From NCBI RefSeq assembly GCF_051020985.1, contig NC_135000.1, positions 6,903,001 to 6,967,000 on the forward strand: DNA of 64,000 bases, in the 5' to 3' direction. Below the pieces are notes generated by a model, which was not told the DNA's origin, did not search any database, and saw nothing but the letters and a program-made list of their open reading frames with translations. Positions within the stretch are counted from its first letter, which is position 1, and every line of letters starts with the position of its first letter. The position numbers and the translations under genes were made by a program. This DNA is from Nomia melanderi (lineage: Eukaryota; Arthropoda; Insecta; Hymenoptera; Halictidae). Positions 13,280 to 24,300 of this stretch are shown in pieces.

Positions 13280-13683
13280 TATACGGGGTGATTTTTAAAT
13301 GCGTATCCATAGTCGAGGCAGTGAATCTACACATGAAAATATTTCTGTCTTATGAAATTGTGTATACCAGTGGTTCTCAACTATTCTTTTGTATTATTTA
13401 TTTTTTAGAAATTATATATACCATATTGTTAAGTAATTTTGTAGTTGATAGACAGTTTACAGACAGACTTTATGTTTATTCTCCTAGATTTTCTAAATGT
13501 CTACTTAATTTGTCCATTTGGCATCGTTTTGTGAACCACGGGAATAGTTTATATCCCATCTATGCTATTAAAAATGTGTGACTCGGAAATTGAGACATAT
13601 AGGACATAAATACATAGGGTGTTTTTTGTGTGTAGATTCATCTCCTGTAGTATGCACATACATTTATGAATCACCCTTTATAC
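13280..13683. mobile_element. Inverted-repeat element with about 58-bp termini
   Basis: The left arm (13281-13339, containing GGGGTGATTTTTAAATG and TGAATCTACACA) is the inverted complement of the right arm (13625-13682, containing TGTGTAGATTCA and CATTTATGAATCACCC), with roughly 70% identity. The element begins 33 bp after the homeobox stop codon, so it lies in the probable 3' UTR. No transposase. Superfamily not assigned. Confidence 0.7.
13368..13541. mobile_element. Possible nested hAT-type element
   Basis: Inside the larger inverted-repeat element, CAGTGGTTCTCAA is met 160 bp later by TTGTGAACCACGG, an imperfect inverted complement. CAGTGGTTCTCAA resembles the ends of hAT elements. The expected 8-bp flanking duplication is not visible, which lowers confidence. 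Confidence 0.4.
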
Positions 13684-16600
13684 TTATTGACACGGCCTGT
13701 ATATACGGATCCACGAGTCGAAGTGGAGCAAAGATAACGAGTCAAACGTGACGTCACTTGTTGGCAATGGTTATTGAAAATAACGGATTCCACCGTTTCT
13801 GTCGAAGTTCAACTAACTATACTAGAATAACAAACAAACTTGAAAAAACTACTAAACAGTCAATAACTATGAACAAACGATTCTTCCCTAGACATTCATT
13901 ATCCTTATTGCCTATTGCGATTCGAACGCAAACAAAATAATTACAAATTGAATGTTATCAACATTCGAGTGAAAATTTCACTAATTCCTCAAAACTAATT
14001 TCCAAAATACGTTGAACCGAGGACTATTTAAAATCATAATGGTAAAGTGAATAGAAAAATCATCAATGAGCTGAAATATATATTTCATATTCAACAATAA
14101 TCAAATTCCGTTTCCGCCATTGTGTTTCCCACAAGTGACATCACCTAGACTGTATCTTTGCTTCAACGCAGTTGTCTGAAGCCGTGTCTATAAGCGTGTG
14201 TGGTCTACGAAACCGACTCCATCCCGGCTGAATCGTGTAAATATAGAGTACCGCGAGAGAACCGGAAACGACGGCTGTTCAGAGGACACTCGGTCGGCCG
14301 CGAGATCGTTTCTCGATGCATTTATCGATCGACCGCCACTAAATCGATATTTACTAATATTATATTTTAATTTTAAATTTCACAAAAATTATTCACAAGG
14401 AAATGGAATATTTCCTCGTTGTCTTCAAGTTTCCTTGAAAATAAGAATTCAGTTTCAATAATTATATAACAATTTTCGATAAATGAGTTAATAAATTCGT
14501 TGATTTATTAATAATTTTATTAATGTTGTTTTATTATTGAGATAAACTTGTTACTCTATTTATTTCTTTACTTCTTTGTTTATAAGAACAGGGTAATTTT
14601 GAATTATTGGTCTTAATTAGGTCTTTCATATTCATCTGTTAATTTATTAATAATTTTATTAGTATTATTTCATTATTGATATATTTTATTATTTTCTTTA
14701 TATGTTCAATTCTTTGTTTAGAAGAATGAAGTCCCCTTAGTGCCGAAGATATACAGGGTACCTTTGAATTATTGGTAAGAACCAATAGAATTATACAAGA
14801 CTTTGTCATTTTCCTGTGAAGAAGGAATTCGTTTGTTTATGCAACTGCTCGAGTTTAGCTACTGAAGATCGAGGATTCCCAGCAATAGGGATGCAGCTCC
14901 ATTATTGACAATTTACTAGTTAGTACTTGTGATACACGCGGAGAACCTTCGTGCTTCGTTTGGCGTGTTCACTGCAGATTCGTTAACAAACCAGGGATTT
15001 ACCGCAAATTTTGGACCTGCAACCGTTACTATTTTACGCAAAAGTCATGTTATCCTTTAATCTTCACTAGCAATGTCACCATGTTTTTTTTATATTCAAT
15101 TAATAAAGCAACAGTGAATCGATACTCGTAGTACATACCTTTTATTCTGTATACTTAACGAGAAGCAACCGATTTTTACGTAATACATTAATCCTATTAA
15201 TGAAATCAATGACAGTTAACTAATAATTATTCAATACATAATTCTTTTCAAATCTCAAAGACACTACAGATCTAAAAATTCTACAAAGATTTTGAAATAA
15301 ATCAAAAATTTAACTTCACTAATGAAATAACATTCCTTAACGTTTTAATAAGAAAATATAATTTGTTCAATAATAATCGTTAAGTTAAATCACAGCAGTA
15401 ATTGTCCCTAGTCTGGTACACATGAATAAATATGGAGCTGCATCCCTTAAGCTGCAATTCACCCAGAAACGATCTCCACGCGAAACGCCCGAGAAAATCG
15501 AGCCGACTTCCAGATGATTCACGTACCGTCCTACAATTCCGCATTGATCATTGCCAATCAACCTAGCTGTTAAGTCGGCAGCGGTGTCGAAAACAAATGG
15601 CGTCGAATGAAACCGAATTTCGCGGGAGGATAAAGATTGAAAGTTATTTCGATGTAAAGTAGAGTGAACTCCGATCCAACGAAACAGGGGTGTGTATTCG
15701 GTGTTTCGAATTCAGGCGTCCCTCGATCGACTGAACAGCCCGGTTTCCTCCGTCGATCCTCTTCAAGGACAGCTCTTCCGGTTTCGAATCCCGTTTTTCG
15801 TCGAATTTCGAAATCTTTCAGCAAACTTCTGCCATAAAATCATTAAAAATCATTTTCTTCAGTTCTATGGGCTGGATATTTTATTAATTTTCATTTTTAA
15901 ATAAATATTCCGTGCATCATTATTATATCAATCATTGACTGAGGACTTGTGAATTAAAACTTTTTAGACACAATTGAATAAATGAGATTGAGAAGTAGCT
16001 TTTGATTATAAATGTTATAGAAAGTATTATACTTGTTTTATATTTTTTTATTGTATGCATTGACAGTTATAGAATTGCCAAAAGTATATTAAACACTTCC
16101 ATTCTCTTTTGTTTTAATTAATCAGTAGAATCAGTGAATTAAGAGTTACTTTATTCGTTCATTATTCAGAATCTCGATAAATCACACGTCGACGTGCTCG
16201 AATAACTTTCTAACGCTCCGAGAAGTCCGTAATTGTTGAAGAACTATTTTTATAATACCAATAATACTCAAAATTGCATATAGAAAACCTCCAGTATCCG
16301 TTATCAGAAAAAATCTTCCATTTCCCTTCGTACTAGTCGAAACAAAATTGAATATATTATCTACTTACTTTCATTTCCTTACAATCTTCGTACACACTCT
16401 CCATTTCCAATAATGTTCAACACTCAGAATAATCCGTAATTATTCGGAAACTATTTTTATAACATCAAGAACACTCAAAGGTACGCGTAGAGAAATTCAC
16501 GAGTGTATTATTTGTTGGTTTGCAAGGGAGAAGTAAAAGCGCGAGAGATTCGAGACCGGAAGAGCACTTTTCAATTGAATCCAATCGACCGGCGCGGTGT

Positions 16601-16770
16601 TCGCTTGTACAGTTGTTGCTATAAATATAGGAGGTTAGTGTTTTACACAGTAACAAGTAACCGCAACCCATTGAACGGGAATATCGAGACGGTGTCCGGC
16701 GGTGACCGGCGAGAAACGGGTCCATCCGAGCTGGGGATCGGTAGTAGCTCCGTCTGTATCATTGGCGTTC
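13684..16770. other. Intergenic AT-rich DNA between two + strand exons
   Basis: No coding exon recognised. The only nearby canonical polyadenylation hexamer noticed on the + strand is AATAAA at 15102-15107. It is 1.9 kb after the homeobox stop, so its link to that gene is unproven. The remainder is AT-rich with no repeats longer than 60 bp that I could see. Confidence 0.4.
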
Positions 16771-16773
16771 CAG

Positions 16774-16780
16774 TATATAA
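16774..16780 (+). promoter_or_regulatory. TATA box candidate for the downstream + strand exon
   Basis: TATATAA within CAGTATATAACGGG, in otherwise moderately GC-rich DNA, 145 bp upstream of the ATG at 16925. A start about 30 bp downstream would leave a 5' UTR of roughly 115 bp. No clear initiator element was seen. Confidence 0.4.
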
Positions 16781-16924
16781 CGGGTGGAACAAATGTAGCG
16801 ACCTCCTCGTCGAACAATCGTGAAACGAAGTGAAAACGTGTCGAGTGATTCCGACGATTCCGCGTGGAACTCGAAGAAGTTGGCGAGGAACGTGGACATT
16901 GACAGTTAGTTCGACAATTGTGCG

Positions 16925-17096
16925 ATGTTCCAGCCGAGTTGCCCGGCAGTGGACACTTTCGTAGAAACTTTTCTGAGTGGCACTGCGGTCGAAGGTTCAA
17001 GAAACGGACTAGCCTGCGAGTTGCGGCTGGAAGCTTGGTCCCTCGTTACGGGACCACCCTGTACATTCTGTTCCACCGAGTATACATTCGACGAAG
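16925..17096 (+). CDS. Probable first coding exon of a + strand gene, tentatively Drgx-like homeobox
   Basis: Seen: ATG at 16925 opens 57 codons plus one base (MFQPSCPAVDTFVETF at the start, STEYTFDE at the end). A good donor follows (GACGAAG, then GTATGCG), giving phase 1 and completing a Gly codon. Base composition is higher in GC than the flanks, and a TATA box lies upstream. Known: DRGX proteins begin with a short MF-type N-terminus containing a CP pair, and have an acidic FDDG or FDEG just before the RRKQRRNRTTF start of the homeodomain. Inference: this exon would join to a homeodomain exon and encode a nuclear transcription factor. I found no such exon in the remaining + strand, so the gene would have to run past the window with Mlp84B inside its intron, or the identification is wrong. 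A short unrelated gene is the main alternative. Confidence 0.45.
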
Positions 17097-18509
17097 GTAT
17101 GCGTTAGCGTAAGGTTTACTAAGGTCCATTCGTAATTAGAGTATGTTAGTCCGTGTCCCGCGACGAGACGAGGCCGAAAACCGTGGCGATGGGTGCTGGA
17201 GACGTTTGGGTTTGTTCAAACTTGTTCAAACGTGGCCAAACATGTGCAAACAGGGTGTAGATCGAGGTGAATCGGTGGTTAGACTTGGTTGAACATCGAT
17301 GAGCAGATTTAGGGAGGTATCGGGAAGGATCGATGGTCAAACATGCTCAAACTTCCATAAACGAGACGCTGATTTAGCAGTTTAAAGCTCGAGCTCGTGT
17401 TTGGGTGAAACAGATTGATTCTGGAATGGTTTTTAGCATTGAAGTTTGTAAGATTGGAATGATTTTATTTATTGGAGGATTGTTTTAATTAAAGCAAAGT
17501 TTCTCTTGCGTGAATCTTTTTTAGCGTCGATTATTTGTGTTGAGCTTGTAATTAGGTTTAATTATTATTTATATAACAGTTATGGGATTGCCACGCTTCT
17601 ATCGAGCTTGTATTCGATTCTTCGAGCTCTAACACCTATTCACGAAGTCTCTGATATGCCTCAGCTTCGATTCCCTGAAGTTAGACCCTGTTTGCGAGAG
17701 TTTGGACGCGTTTGAACATGTTTGAGCACCGAATTTCGTTAACCAATTCCTGTTTGTCGGCGTCTAACCCTCATATTAGCAACCAAAACGTCTACATCTG
17801 TCGATACTTCAGTGTTACGATATTTTTGCATGGATTCGTTTATTTTCCACGCACAGATCAATGTAGAAGTGTCCAAAGGGTCTGTATTCAACGGGGAGAA
17901 ATATGAAAATAATTTTATAAGACTTCTCTCGATGTGTTATGTTAAACTTTATATACACTAATGTAATTACGTTGCGATCTCGATGGAGGTCGAAATTGTT
18001 TAAATAAAAAAGAAGGGTAAATACCTGGTTGCTAACATAAGGATTAAGCTTGAGCTTCGTGTTAATGAGCAGACGCTCGTGAACCCGTCGGGAAACGTCG
18101 AAGGAAAACTGATCGGTGAAACTTTAATCTTTAAGCGATCGCGCGACCGCGGGGAATCGAATCAACAGCCTGCTCGTGTGTTCGAGATCGAAAAGAATAT
18201 TTTATTTTACAGAGAAACAGATCGCCTATGACTGATCGTTGTCTATTTACGGTGTAAGGTGTCGTCCTTTACTCGCGGCTACTTAAAGATTAACGGAAGT
18301 TTAAACGTCGGTACCATTCCACACGCTGAGCGCACGACAGACGCACAGGTTGGCCATTCCACTTCCGGCTCAATGGTTGGAACGAATTGTAACTCCACCG
18401 ATGCCTCCTGCCTCTGTCATTCTTCCCCTGACTTTCACTGTCACTCTTTCTCTTTTGGTGCAGATAAGTGCACTGACAAGAAGCTTGCGACATTTTTTGG
18501 TTCGATGCT

Positions 18510-18680
18510 CCTATTTTATTTTATTTTATTTTGCTTTGTTCTTTTTTATTTTATTTCATTTTATTCTATTTTATTTTTTTTTATTTTCTTCTATTTTATA
18601 TATATTTTATTTTATTCTACCTTCTTTTTTTCTCTTGTTTTCCTTCTTTCCATTTTTTCCCCTTTTTCTTTTCTTCTGTT
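18510..18680. repeat. TTTTA/TTTTC-rich low-complexity tract
   Basis: Degenerate run of TTTTATTTTA-like units passing into pyrimidine-rich sequence. The Phe/Tyr/Leu-rich frames over it are artefacts. Confidence 0.85.
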
Positions 18681-19263
18681 TTACTTGATCACTGTTGCAA
18701 GCGAATTGAACTCACCACTACCAGTCTCAGATACATTCGCATATATCACGAGACTATCAGAAAAACTGTCGCAAATCACTTGCCAGTGCATCTGTAATAA
18801 ACGGTTCACGTAATAAACGTTGGTATTAACAATCACCAGCCAATATCAAGAACCCCATCTGTCGATTTAACATAATTCCTAACATATAGCAATTGCTTTC
18901 ACCGGTAAACATATTCAAATATTTAATGAAAACACGTTTCACGATACTCGTTACTTCAACAACTAATTACTAATTAATAATCCCATTACTTTCTTCATTA
19001 AAACTGCCGAATGACACGATCGTAAACATTGAAATCATCTATGGCTCATTTATTTACATATTTATTTCCAGTTAATTTATTTCTCAAAAAGTTCACACGA
19101 TCTTTTATTATCCTTCGATAAATACTACTTACACCGTTGAAGCTTGAAATTGATTAATCACCGGTTCATCTGAGAAATTCTCATAAATCATCCAGCTTAA
19201 CCTTTTTATTGAAATATTATTAATATTAGCCAATCATTATTAATACAAACCGATTAATCACTC

Positions 19264-19341
19264 GAACCGTAACACATCTGCCCCTTTCCTCTCTTTCTTT
19301 CTCTCTCTCTTTCAATCTCTCACCCTCTCTCACCCTCTCTC

Positions 19342-19381
<40 letters not shown>
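19264..19381. repeat. CT dinucleotide microsatellite
   Basis: TCTCTC runs with four CACCCTCTCT interruptions, then an uninterrupted CT run ending near 19381. Confidence 0.95.
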
Positions 19382-19383
<2 letters not shown>

Positions 19384-19594
19384 GCATCTGTCGCTCCCCC
19401 GATATTCGAACTATTTTTATAGTAAATGCTTCGGTATTTGGCTAACGTTCCGAGGCTTCGTTTCAACACGATGACTTTTCCTTCGACGCGTTTTTCGGTC
19501 TGACAATGGAATGTCGAGTGCCGTGTCGGGAAAAAGACGAAGCAAGATTCAATCTAAATAAAGGAAAGAACGAAAAAAAAACGAAAGGCGAAAA

Positions 19595-19630
19595 CGAAGA
19601 AGAAGAAGAAGAAGAAGAAGAAGAAGAAAA
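19595..19630. repeat. GAA trinucleotide microsatellite
   Basis: About ten to twelve uninterrupted GAA units. They produce a poly-Glu stretch in one + strand frame that has no other sign of being coding. Confidence 0.9.
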
Positions 19631-20978
19631 AAAAGAGATACAAGAGAATCCACGGAAAACGAAGAAACGGTGTCTCTTCTCGCGAGAGAAGACGAAAAGA
19701 AGATTACAAGTCTCTCCCCCATTTTATTTCGAAATATACATTTATTGAAAATAATCTCGTTCTTGCATCTGTTCACTGTTCTCACTGTTCTTATTTTTCT
19801 GATTTTCTTTTTTTATCCATTTTCTTCCATACTCATCTGTCGTCACACTTCTCTCATTTGTCTTTACAGTCGTCGTTTAGATTATACATCGTTGCTCCTG
19901 ATTGTGGTCCAGGTATATATATACGGATTTTCCCTTTGTACTATGTTTGCTCGCATGCTCGTCGTATTGGGCTGGGACCGTGCTTAATCGTTCGTCGCTC
20001 GGGACTCGGGGAACCACCGACGAATAGCTATTCGTATAAATATCGAGAGACTTGTAAAAAGAAGTGGCCTAATTTAACGAATTTCCTTTGAACTTTTAAC
20101 TGTGCAGTTGAAGACTTTAAAAAGCATTAAGAATCTTCTCCGTGAGAAACTAAATGAAATATTGAACTCTGTACTACTAGAAAATAAGGAAATTATATGA
20201 ATAATTCAATGTTTCAATCCCAATGTTCGATTTTAGGTATGTAAACCTCCCATGACCAATGGTACTCATTTCTAAAAGGTCGAACGAAAGAAAAAACATC
20301 GTTCTACCAAATTTACCCAAATTTCCCTGTTATTCGTCGCAGGTTGTCAACCGAGTCCACGAGCATTCGAGAGAATTGAAATGTCCAAGTAACCCGACAC
20401 GGTCCCATCGCTACTCGTGCTGAATCTAGGCGACGACGCTCGAGATCTCCTCTCCGGTAGGCTCCTCCCTCGCGCGCCATTTCGCGCGGCCGTCCGCCAT
20501 CTTGCGCGCGCTCGGCCCCGCCCAGAGAGGAAATCTCGGCCCGCTGCGCCGCGCGAGTGGTCGCGGATTCTCGGCATACAAAAGTAATAAAAGTGTTCGC
20601 GTGGTTCGTCGGTCACACAATTGTACATTCGTGATAAATCGTGATCGATAAAAACGTTGGTCGTTCGTGCGCGCCACGTCCGGTCGGATCGACGCCTATG
20701 GTCGTCGATTAGCGAAACCGAAAAGAAAGAAAGAAATAGTAAACGAAAACGAAACAATGAAACAAAAAAAAATAGAAACAAAAAGTAAAGTAGAGGTACG
20801 CATCAGATGAACGTTTCTCATTTTATTCCTGGAGCAGCGTGGTTTCTTTCGTCACTTCGTCGGAGTTAGTCGTGTAGTCAGGCGCCTATACATATACATA
20901 CTTACAACAAGCGGATCAACAAACGAAAACCACCGTGAACAGAGAATCCCGAGAGTTACCGTTCACGGACTCGTCCCG

Positions 20979-20984
20979 TTTATT
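20979..20984 (-). terminator. Mlp84B: Candidate polyadenylation signal of Mlp84B
   Basis: TTTATT on the + strand reads AATAAA on the minus strand, 103 nt after the Mlp84B stop. A second AATAAA lies at 20822-20827. Either could end the transcript; the sequence alone cannot decide. Confidence 0.4.
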
Positions 20985-21086
20985 CGTTCGCTTGCAATAT
21001 ACCTTGAATAGAATTATATTTATATTATATTTATATATATATATATAAGACTGATTCGAGCATCTCGTTAGATAATCGAGACGGGA

Positions 21087-21363
21087 TTAAGCCATCGTCA
21101 GGGTGCCCGCGCCCATGCCGAAGCCTACGCCCTTGGGACCGAAATTTCTGTTGTAACAGCCGCGACAGTAGATGTCGCCGTCCGGACCGTCATTCAGGTT
21201 CGTCGAGTCTAACGAGCGATGACACTCGCCGCAGCTGAAGCAACGCTTGTGCCACACGCGGTTCTTCGAGATCATCTGCTCCGCAGCGTATACCGGGTAG
21301 CCGCAACGCGCGCAGCCGAGGCCATCCGTGCGCTTCTGGCCGACCTGGGGCTTCGCGTCGATG
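21087..21363 (-). CDS. Mlp84B: Mlp84B terminal coding exon 8 (LIM5 and stop)
   Basis: The acceptor TTTGTCCGTAG completes a Tyr codon. The exon encodes IDAKPQVGQKRTDGLG, LIM5 from CARCGYPVYAAEQMISKNR to YCRGC, and the tail NFGPKGVGFGMGAGTLTMA, then TAA at 21089-21087. It matches the fly C-terminus in length and sequence. Confidence 0.96.
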
Positions 21364-24300
21364 CTACGGACAAAGAAAATTCGTTGTTCACCATGTTCCA
21401 ACCGAGGAATCTCGTTTTCTCTGTGATCTCCGTTGGCATTCTTTTTAACCCTTAGCAGTCCTATGTCCAGTCAGACTCGACATTCTGTTTTATTGCAACC
21501 TCTACCTGTTTCAACAATTTTTTCTATATTTATTTGTAGTATCACAATTGTACCATTTAAAGGTAACATTTCAGTGACTCCCAAATATTCTTGAATAAAT
21601 GAATAGAGCGTCATATTAAGCTGTAATTGAACGAACTAACGTCGAACCTCAAAGTGACAAACCAAGTGCACTTCGGACCGCAAAGGGTTAATACATTCTG
21701 TGCCAAGGAAGTTTTAGTTGTATGTTGTTTACAAAGTGCACTGAGTTTTTAATTGATAGATTAACACTGGAACTACCAGGTCGAAATGGCCAATTCCTAA
21801 TTTGTTCTTTTATAATTATTACAAAGGCGCAGACACTTCTTTGAAAAATGATTAAAAACAAGCCAATTGGAATCTTAATGAACTCACGCTTATAGCCTTT
21901 ATGTGATCAGCAGTTCTAGTGTTAAGTTACATTCAAGCTTTACTGACTTTTAAGACATTTTCATATTATTTCTTCATGTTTTCCTTATCTCGCGTGTACT
22001 ATTCTTCGACACGCATCTCGCAAAAATGTCTCCTTACAAAAATTCCATAAATGGTACTTGTGGCAACGTGTTAAGCACTTTTTACATATTAATTTAAGAA
22101 CTTTGAAATGACAGGCTTGCTTGGAAAGTCTCGTCTCAGTTTGAAATGAAGTTCGGAGAAACTTCGATGATTCTATAGTTTCTATAATTTCTCATGTATA
22201 TTCCCGAGTGTCCCTGTTTTCAATTGCTATTGGATTTACTTACTAGGAGGGAGCCTGATCTCCGTTCGTGGAGACGAGAGTCGGGGTGTGTCCGAATCCG
22301 AATCCTTTGGGTCCGAAGAGTTTGCTGTAGCAGGATCGGCAGTGGATTTCCTTGTCGGGCCCGTCGCAGGCTAACATCGAGTCCAATGGTCGATGGCACT
22401 CGGCACAGTTGAAGCATTTCTTGTGCCACATGGTTCCTTTGGCGAGCTGTTGCTCGGCAGCGAACACCATGCCTCCGCAACGGGGGCAGCCCTGACCAGC
22501 TGGCGCCTTGATGGAGGTCGTGTCTGGATTGTAGAATGGTCGACTGGCAGATATTTCTTCCTCCCTGGAAGATGGATCACTTTGGAACCGTTTGTCTTTC
22601 GAGTGTGTCTTATTGGCTTCGTTTAGTTTATCAACATTGTGGAACTGTTTGTGTCTTAGAGGATTCTGTCTTTATCTGTAACTTAGTTGAAGTGTTCTCT
22701 TTTTCTGTGGCTTGAATAGGGTGTTCAGTGCTGTCTAGTTAACTGCAGCTTACGGTATTCAGTTTTGTTCAGTTAGCTATAATTTAGAGTATTCAGTTCT
22801 GTTCAGTAAGCTACAGCTTAGTTAGGGTATCTAATTTTGTCTAGTTAGCTACAACTTAGTTAGGGTATTTAGTTTTCTCCAGATAGCTACAGCTTAGTTA
22901 GGGTATTCAGTCCTGTCCAGTTAGCTACAGCTTAATTAGGGTACTGTAGTTCTATCTACAACCTAGTTAGGCTGTTCAACCCATAACTACAGCCCAGTTG
23001 TGTCTACTTATCTACAGCTTATTTAGGGTACTGTATTTACATCTATACTTTCATTTCTGTTACAATCTAGTCAGAGTACTCAGTCCAAAACTGTCACTCA
23101 GTTAAAATAATCTATCTCTGATTCATGAGACGTCAGAACACTGTGTCCCAAGCTGTAGCCCAGCTAGGTCATTGATTTATAACTTCATCCTACATAGGCT
23201 ATTCTTTCCTCAACCACAGCCAACAAAGAACACTATCCAAAACTATAACCTAGCACAACATCTCATCAGTTCTTTAAACTTCAAACTACTTAAGCACCCT
23301 ATCTTTAGCTTTCAACACCAAGACACCCAGCTGTGCCAATAACCCAGTTGAATCAATTGAAGTCATTGGCTCCTTGCCTTGCTAGGACACTGAAAGCACC
23401 CTGTTCACCAAGATTTCTCAAGACACTCGAGTTTTCTTTTCCCAGCACTTCATTCTGGTAGCTGTATTTCACATTTCTCTGACATCGTAGCTAACTATCC
23501 TCAAGCTAAAACGCCACCCTGTCAATTGAATAATTATACGAACAGCACTGCTGCCTCAATTTTAATTCTCATTATTCCCAGTAACAAAGAACCCAACCGA
23601 AACTGACAGACATAGATATAACCATAGAAAATAAATGATCTTGGAAGAAATCAGATGCAACCAGCAAATAAGTCCTAAAAAAATTCTTTTCCGCGCCTCC
23701 CTATCTTTTAGTAAATATAATAATACAAGTTTCAAATAATAACTTTATTACAAAATAATTACTTCACTGAATTCGTACGTTACGTTATCATAAGTTTATT
23801 TACAGTCAAACCTGTTTTTGTGCGGTCCTTTTCTATGCGATTTCTCTTATGCTGTACATGAATTCCAACGGTGTTGTCTTTCAAGTGACAAAAGCGACTT
23901 TGAACCAGTTCATCACAAGAAAATGCGCGTTTTGTGAAAATTTCTCCATATTTGAGAAATTAAATTTTTCAAAATGATGCTATGCGTAATTTAATTATGT
24001 ATTTTGCTTGAAAGCACTTTCTCACTATTTCGTAACATTTTTGAATATTTTTTTTTCTGCGATTTTTCTTATGCGGTCCCTATATGCCTAAAACAGGTTT
24101 GACATTTGTAGAGAATTATGGTTCGAACATTAATTTTTTTAAGCCTGCAGCTAATCAACTAAGATGTCAGAGACCTATTCGCTGTTTTGTTCGGATGTAC
24201 TCACGTCAGGCCGTCAGTCTGTAAGAATCCCGATCCACATGCGAATCCGTATCCGTGCGGTCCCCATTTCTTTCCGTAGCATGTTTTACAGTAGACGTCT

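Larger units (their letters stand above)
17097..20960. other. Non-coding stretch between the + strand exon and Mlp84B
   Basis: Contains T-rich and CT/GAA simple repeats and a CpG-rich patch at 20440-20560. No exon with a recognisable protein was found on either strand. The patch at 20345-20960 may partly be 3' UTR of the minus-strand Mlp84B gene. Confidence 0.4.
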
